DNA of 64,000 nt from Sandarakinorhabdus limnophila DSM 17366 (GTDB taxonomy: Bacteria; Pseudomonadota; Alphaproteobacteria; Sphingomonadales; Sphingomonadaceae): contig NZ_ATVO01000003.1 of assembly GCF_000420765.1 (NCBI RefSeq), positions 496,001-560,000 on the forward strand, read 5' to 3'. The position numbers were made by a program, and so were the translations under genes. Each line of letters begins with the position of its first letter. Position 1 is the stretch's first letter. Shown piece by piece: positions 62,918 to 64,000 of this stretch. The notes under the pieces are model-generated. The model did no database searches. It had not been told where the DNA came from and saw only the letters and a program-made list of their open reading frames with translations.

Positions 62918-63007
62918 GAGAAGACCCCCTGGGGCTGGTTGAGACGGCATAGGCAAACAACGGGAATCGAACCCCGCCGTCAATAATTAAGGCGGGCTCT
63001 GCAGGGG

Positions 63008-63029
63008 ATTTGTGACGCTTCTGTTACAG
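63008..63029 (-). promoter_or_regulatory. Possible Pho box upstream of the TonB receptor
   Basis: On the minus strand CTGTAAC-AGAA-GCGTCAC-AAAT: two 7-base half-sites with 4-base A-rich spacers, 11 bases apart, like PhoB sites (CTGTCAT repeats). It lies 91 bases before the receptor start. A possible -10, TAATTA (62989-62984), is 22 bases away, one helical turn more than usual, which weakens the call. Confidence 0.4.
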
Positions 63030-63032
63030 CTT

Positions 63033-63120
63033 CATGGTCAGTTCGTGACCATGGCGGGCAAGGGCCCAGTTGGCCGCGAAGTGTTGCAGTGCAGCAACAC
63101 TGCAGATCCCGCCTGGGATC
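63033..63120. repeat. Three consecutive hairpins between tRNA-Val and the TonB receptor
   Basis: CATGGTCA/TGACCATG (63033-63053, 5-base loop), AGTGTTGC/GCAACACT (63080-63101, 6-base loop) and GATCCC/GGGATC (63105-63120, 4-base loop). They follow the tRNA on its strand and may be its 3' processing or termination structures. No protein frame is seen in 62918-63141. Confidence 0.6.
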
Positions 63121-63141
63121 AGGAAGGCAATGGCGGCGGCG

Positions 63142-63216
63142 TGGTGGGCGCTGAGGGTTTCGAACCCCCGACCCTCTCGGTGTAAACGAGATGCTCTACC
63201 GCTGAGCTAAGCGCCC
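63142..63216 (-). tRNA. tRNA-Val (TAC)
   Basis: On the minus strand the acceptor halves GGGCGCT and AGCGCCC pair perfectly. The anticodon stem TCTCG/CGAGA encloses TTTACAC, anticodon TAC for valine. The T-arm GGGGGTTCGAAACCCTC is normal and CCA is encoded (63144-63142). Confidence 0.97.
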
Positions 63217-63285
63217 AAGCCGCCGGTGAAGCCATTAGTCGCCCGCCCCTAGCCGCGCCGGGCCGTTCGTGCAACCTTGGCCGCA

Positions 63286-64000
63286 ATGGCCACACTCGAC
63301 ACCACGCAAACCGCCGTTTTCATCGCGCTGACCATAGCCATGGCGCTGGCCACCATCTGGCAGGTGCGGCGCATGGGCCGCAAGCAGGGCGCCCGCAGTG
63401 CCGCTGCCGACAATCGCGAATATTTCCTCGCCGGCGGCGGGCTGACCTGGCCCTTCATCGCCGGCTCCATCACCCTCACCAACCTGTCCACCGATCAACT
63501 GGTTGGCATGAACGGGCAGCAGATGCTGCTGCTGGCGTGGTGGGAACTCTCCGCCGTGGCCGGCCTCGCCATCCTGGCTCTGGTGTTCCTGCCGGTTTAT
63601 TATCGCGAGGGCTGCACCACCACGACCGAACTGCTGCAGAAACGCTATAACTCGCCGGCCTTGCGCGCCCTCGTCTCGGCGCTGTTCCTGGCCGGCAATC
63701 TGCTCATCTATCTGCCGATCACGCTCTACACCGGCGCGCTGTTCCTTCGGACGGTATCCGGTTCCGATCTGCCGCTGCTGCCACTGGCGGCCGTGCTGGG
63801 CGTGGCGGGCTCGCTCTATGCCATCCTTGGCGGACTGCGCGCCGTTGCCGTTTACGACACGATCGCCGGGGTGGGCGTGCTCGGATCGGCGCTGGCCATC
63901 GTCTGGCTGGCGCTGCAGGCCATCGGCTGGGATTTTTCCGGCATCCCGGCTGAACGCCTCACACTGGTTGGCGGCCCCGAAAGCCCGATCCCGTGGCCCA
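63286..64000 (+). CDS. Sodium:solute symporter family protein, N-terminal part (runs off the window)
   Basis: The first 238 codons of an SSS/SLC5-type transporter. It starts at the ATG at 63286 with a first helix (TAVFIALTIAMALATIW), then EYFLAGGGLTWPFIAGSITL and TNLSTDQLVGMNGQQMLLLA, which are the typical helix 1 region with sodium-site residues, and LYAILGGLRAVAVYDTIAGV, the family signature helix. The protein resembles vSGLT-type sugar symporters, but the substrate is not decidable. No terminator is seen; the frame is open to the end. Confidence 0.9.
   Translation, partial: MATLDTTQTAVFIALTIAMALATIWQVRRMGRKQGARSAAADNREYFLAGGGLTWPFIAGSITLTNLSTDQLVGMNGQQMLLLAWWELSAVAGLAILALVFLPVYYREGCTTTTELLQKRYNSPALRALVSALFLAGNLLIYLPITLYTGALFLRTVSGSDLPLLPLAAVLGVAGSLYAILGGLRAVAVYDTIAGVGVLGSALAIVWLALQAIGWDFSGIPAERLTLVGGPESPIPWP

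Overview
The window is 64 kb of GC-rich chromosome from an alphaproteobacterium, most probably a member of the Sphingomonadales. This placement rests on gene order and families, not on a database search: pepA/lptD-surA-pdxA-rsmA, tkt-gap-pgk-fba-thiE, zapA-6S RNA-fau, DUF2842 next to an AroQ chorismate mutase, a large Oar-like TonB receptor, and many GTG/TTG starts overlapping the previous stop codon. Nearly everything is core or house-keeping DNA. I see no CRISPR array, prophage, intact insertion sequence, rRNA operon or recognisable defence island.

Layout. 1-6.3 kb: partial leucyl aminopeptidase (minus), then outer-membrane biogenesis (lptD, surA), vitamin B6 (pdxA), rRNA methylation (rsmA) and a VOC protein. 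6.3-10.8 kb: minus-strand TPR protein, RsmB-like rRNA methyltransferase overlapping guaB, and a large secreted protein. 10.9-15.1 kb: lysoplasmalogenase-like protein converging on gyrA, then a small secreted protein. 15.2-20.4 kb: a partial complex I operon, nuoABCD-x-y-nuoEF, in which x (two-helix membrane protein) and y (NTF2-like protein) are inserted and overlapped by 4 nt on each side; nuoG onwards is not here. 20.5-27.3 kb: inositol-phosphatase-like gene and the glycolysis/pentose-phosphate operon tkt-gap-pgk-fba-thiE. 27.4-30.2 kb: zapA, 6S RNA, fau, DUF2842, chorismate mutase, sterol desaturase-like protein. 30.2-38.1 kb: tRNA-Asp, tesB-type thioesterase, two gene remnants, nitroreductase, BaiN-type flavoprotein, M20 amidohydrolase, tRNA-Ala, small membrane protein, second desaturase, TPP riboswitch and thiC. 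38-40.4 kb: small basic proteins, a palindromic repeat family and the C-terminal stump of an Anbu-type protease, then an MFS transporter. 40.5-49.4 kb: SDR, metallo-beta-lactamase-fold protein, SIMPL protein, an RND efflux adaptor/pump pair, DUF445 and GNAT proteins. 49.3-50.5 kb: an M1 aminopeptidase stump and a foreign-looking gene tail bounded by inverted copies of the same repeat. 50.5-59.5 kb: trmL, aminotransferase, ATP-grasp protein, P-type ATPase remnant, pyrC, DUF6671, acyl-CoA dehydrogenase, secreted penicillin/AHL-acylase-type hydrolase. 59.6-64 kb: Oar-like TonB receptor with a possible Pho box, tRNA-Val and the start of a sodium:solute symporter.

The most notable signals are the split, interrupted complex I operon; a dispersed hairpin repeat that sits exactly at the broken ends of two otherwise conserved genes; and a total of five or six truncated genes in an otherwise tidy chromosome, which points to recent deletion and rearrangement. 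The gene sets that clearly cooperate are envelope assembly (lptD/surA), complex I, central carbon metabolism and the efflux pair.
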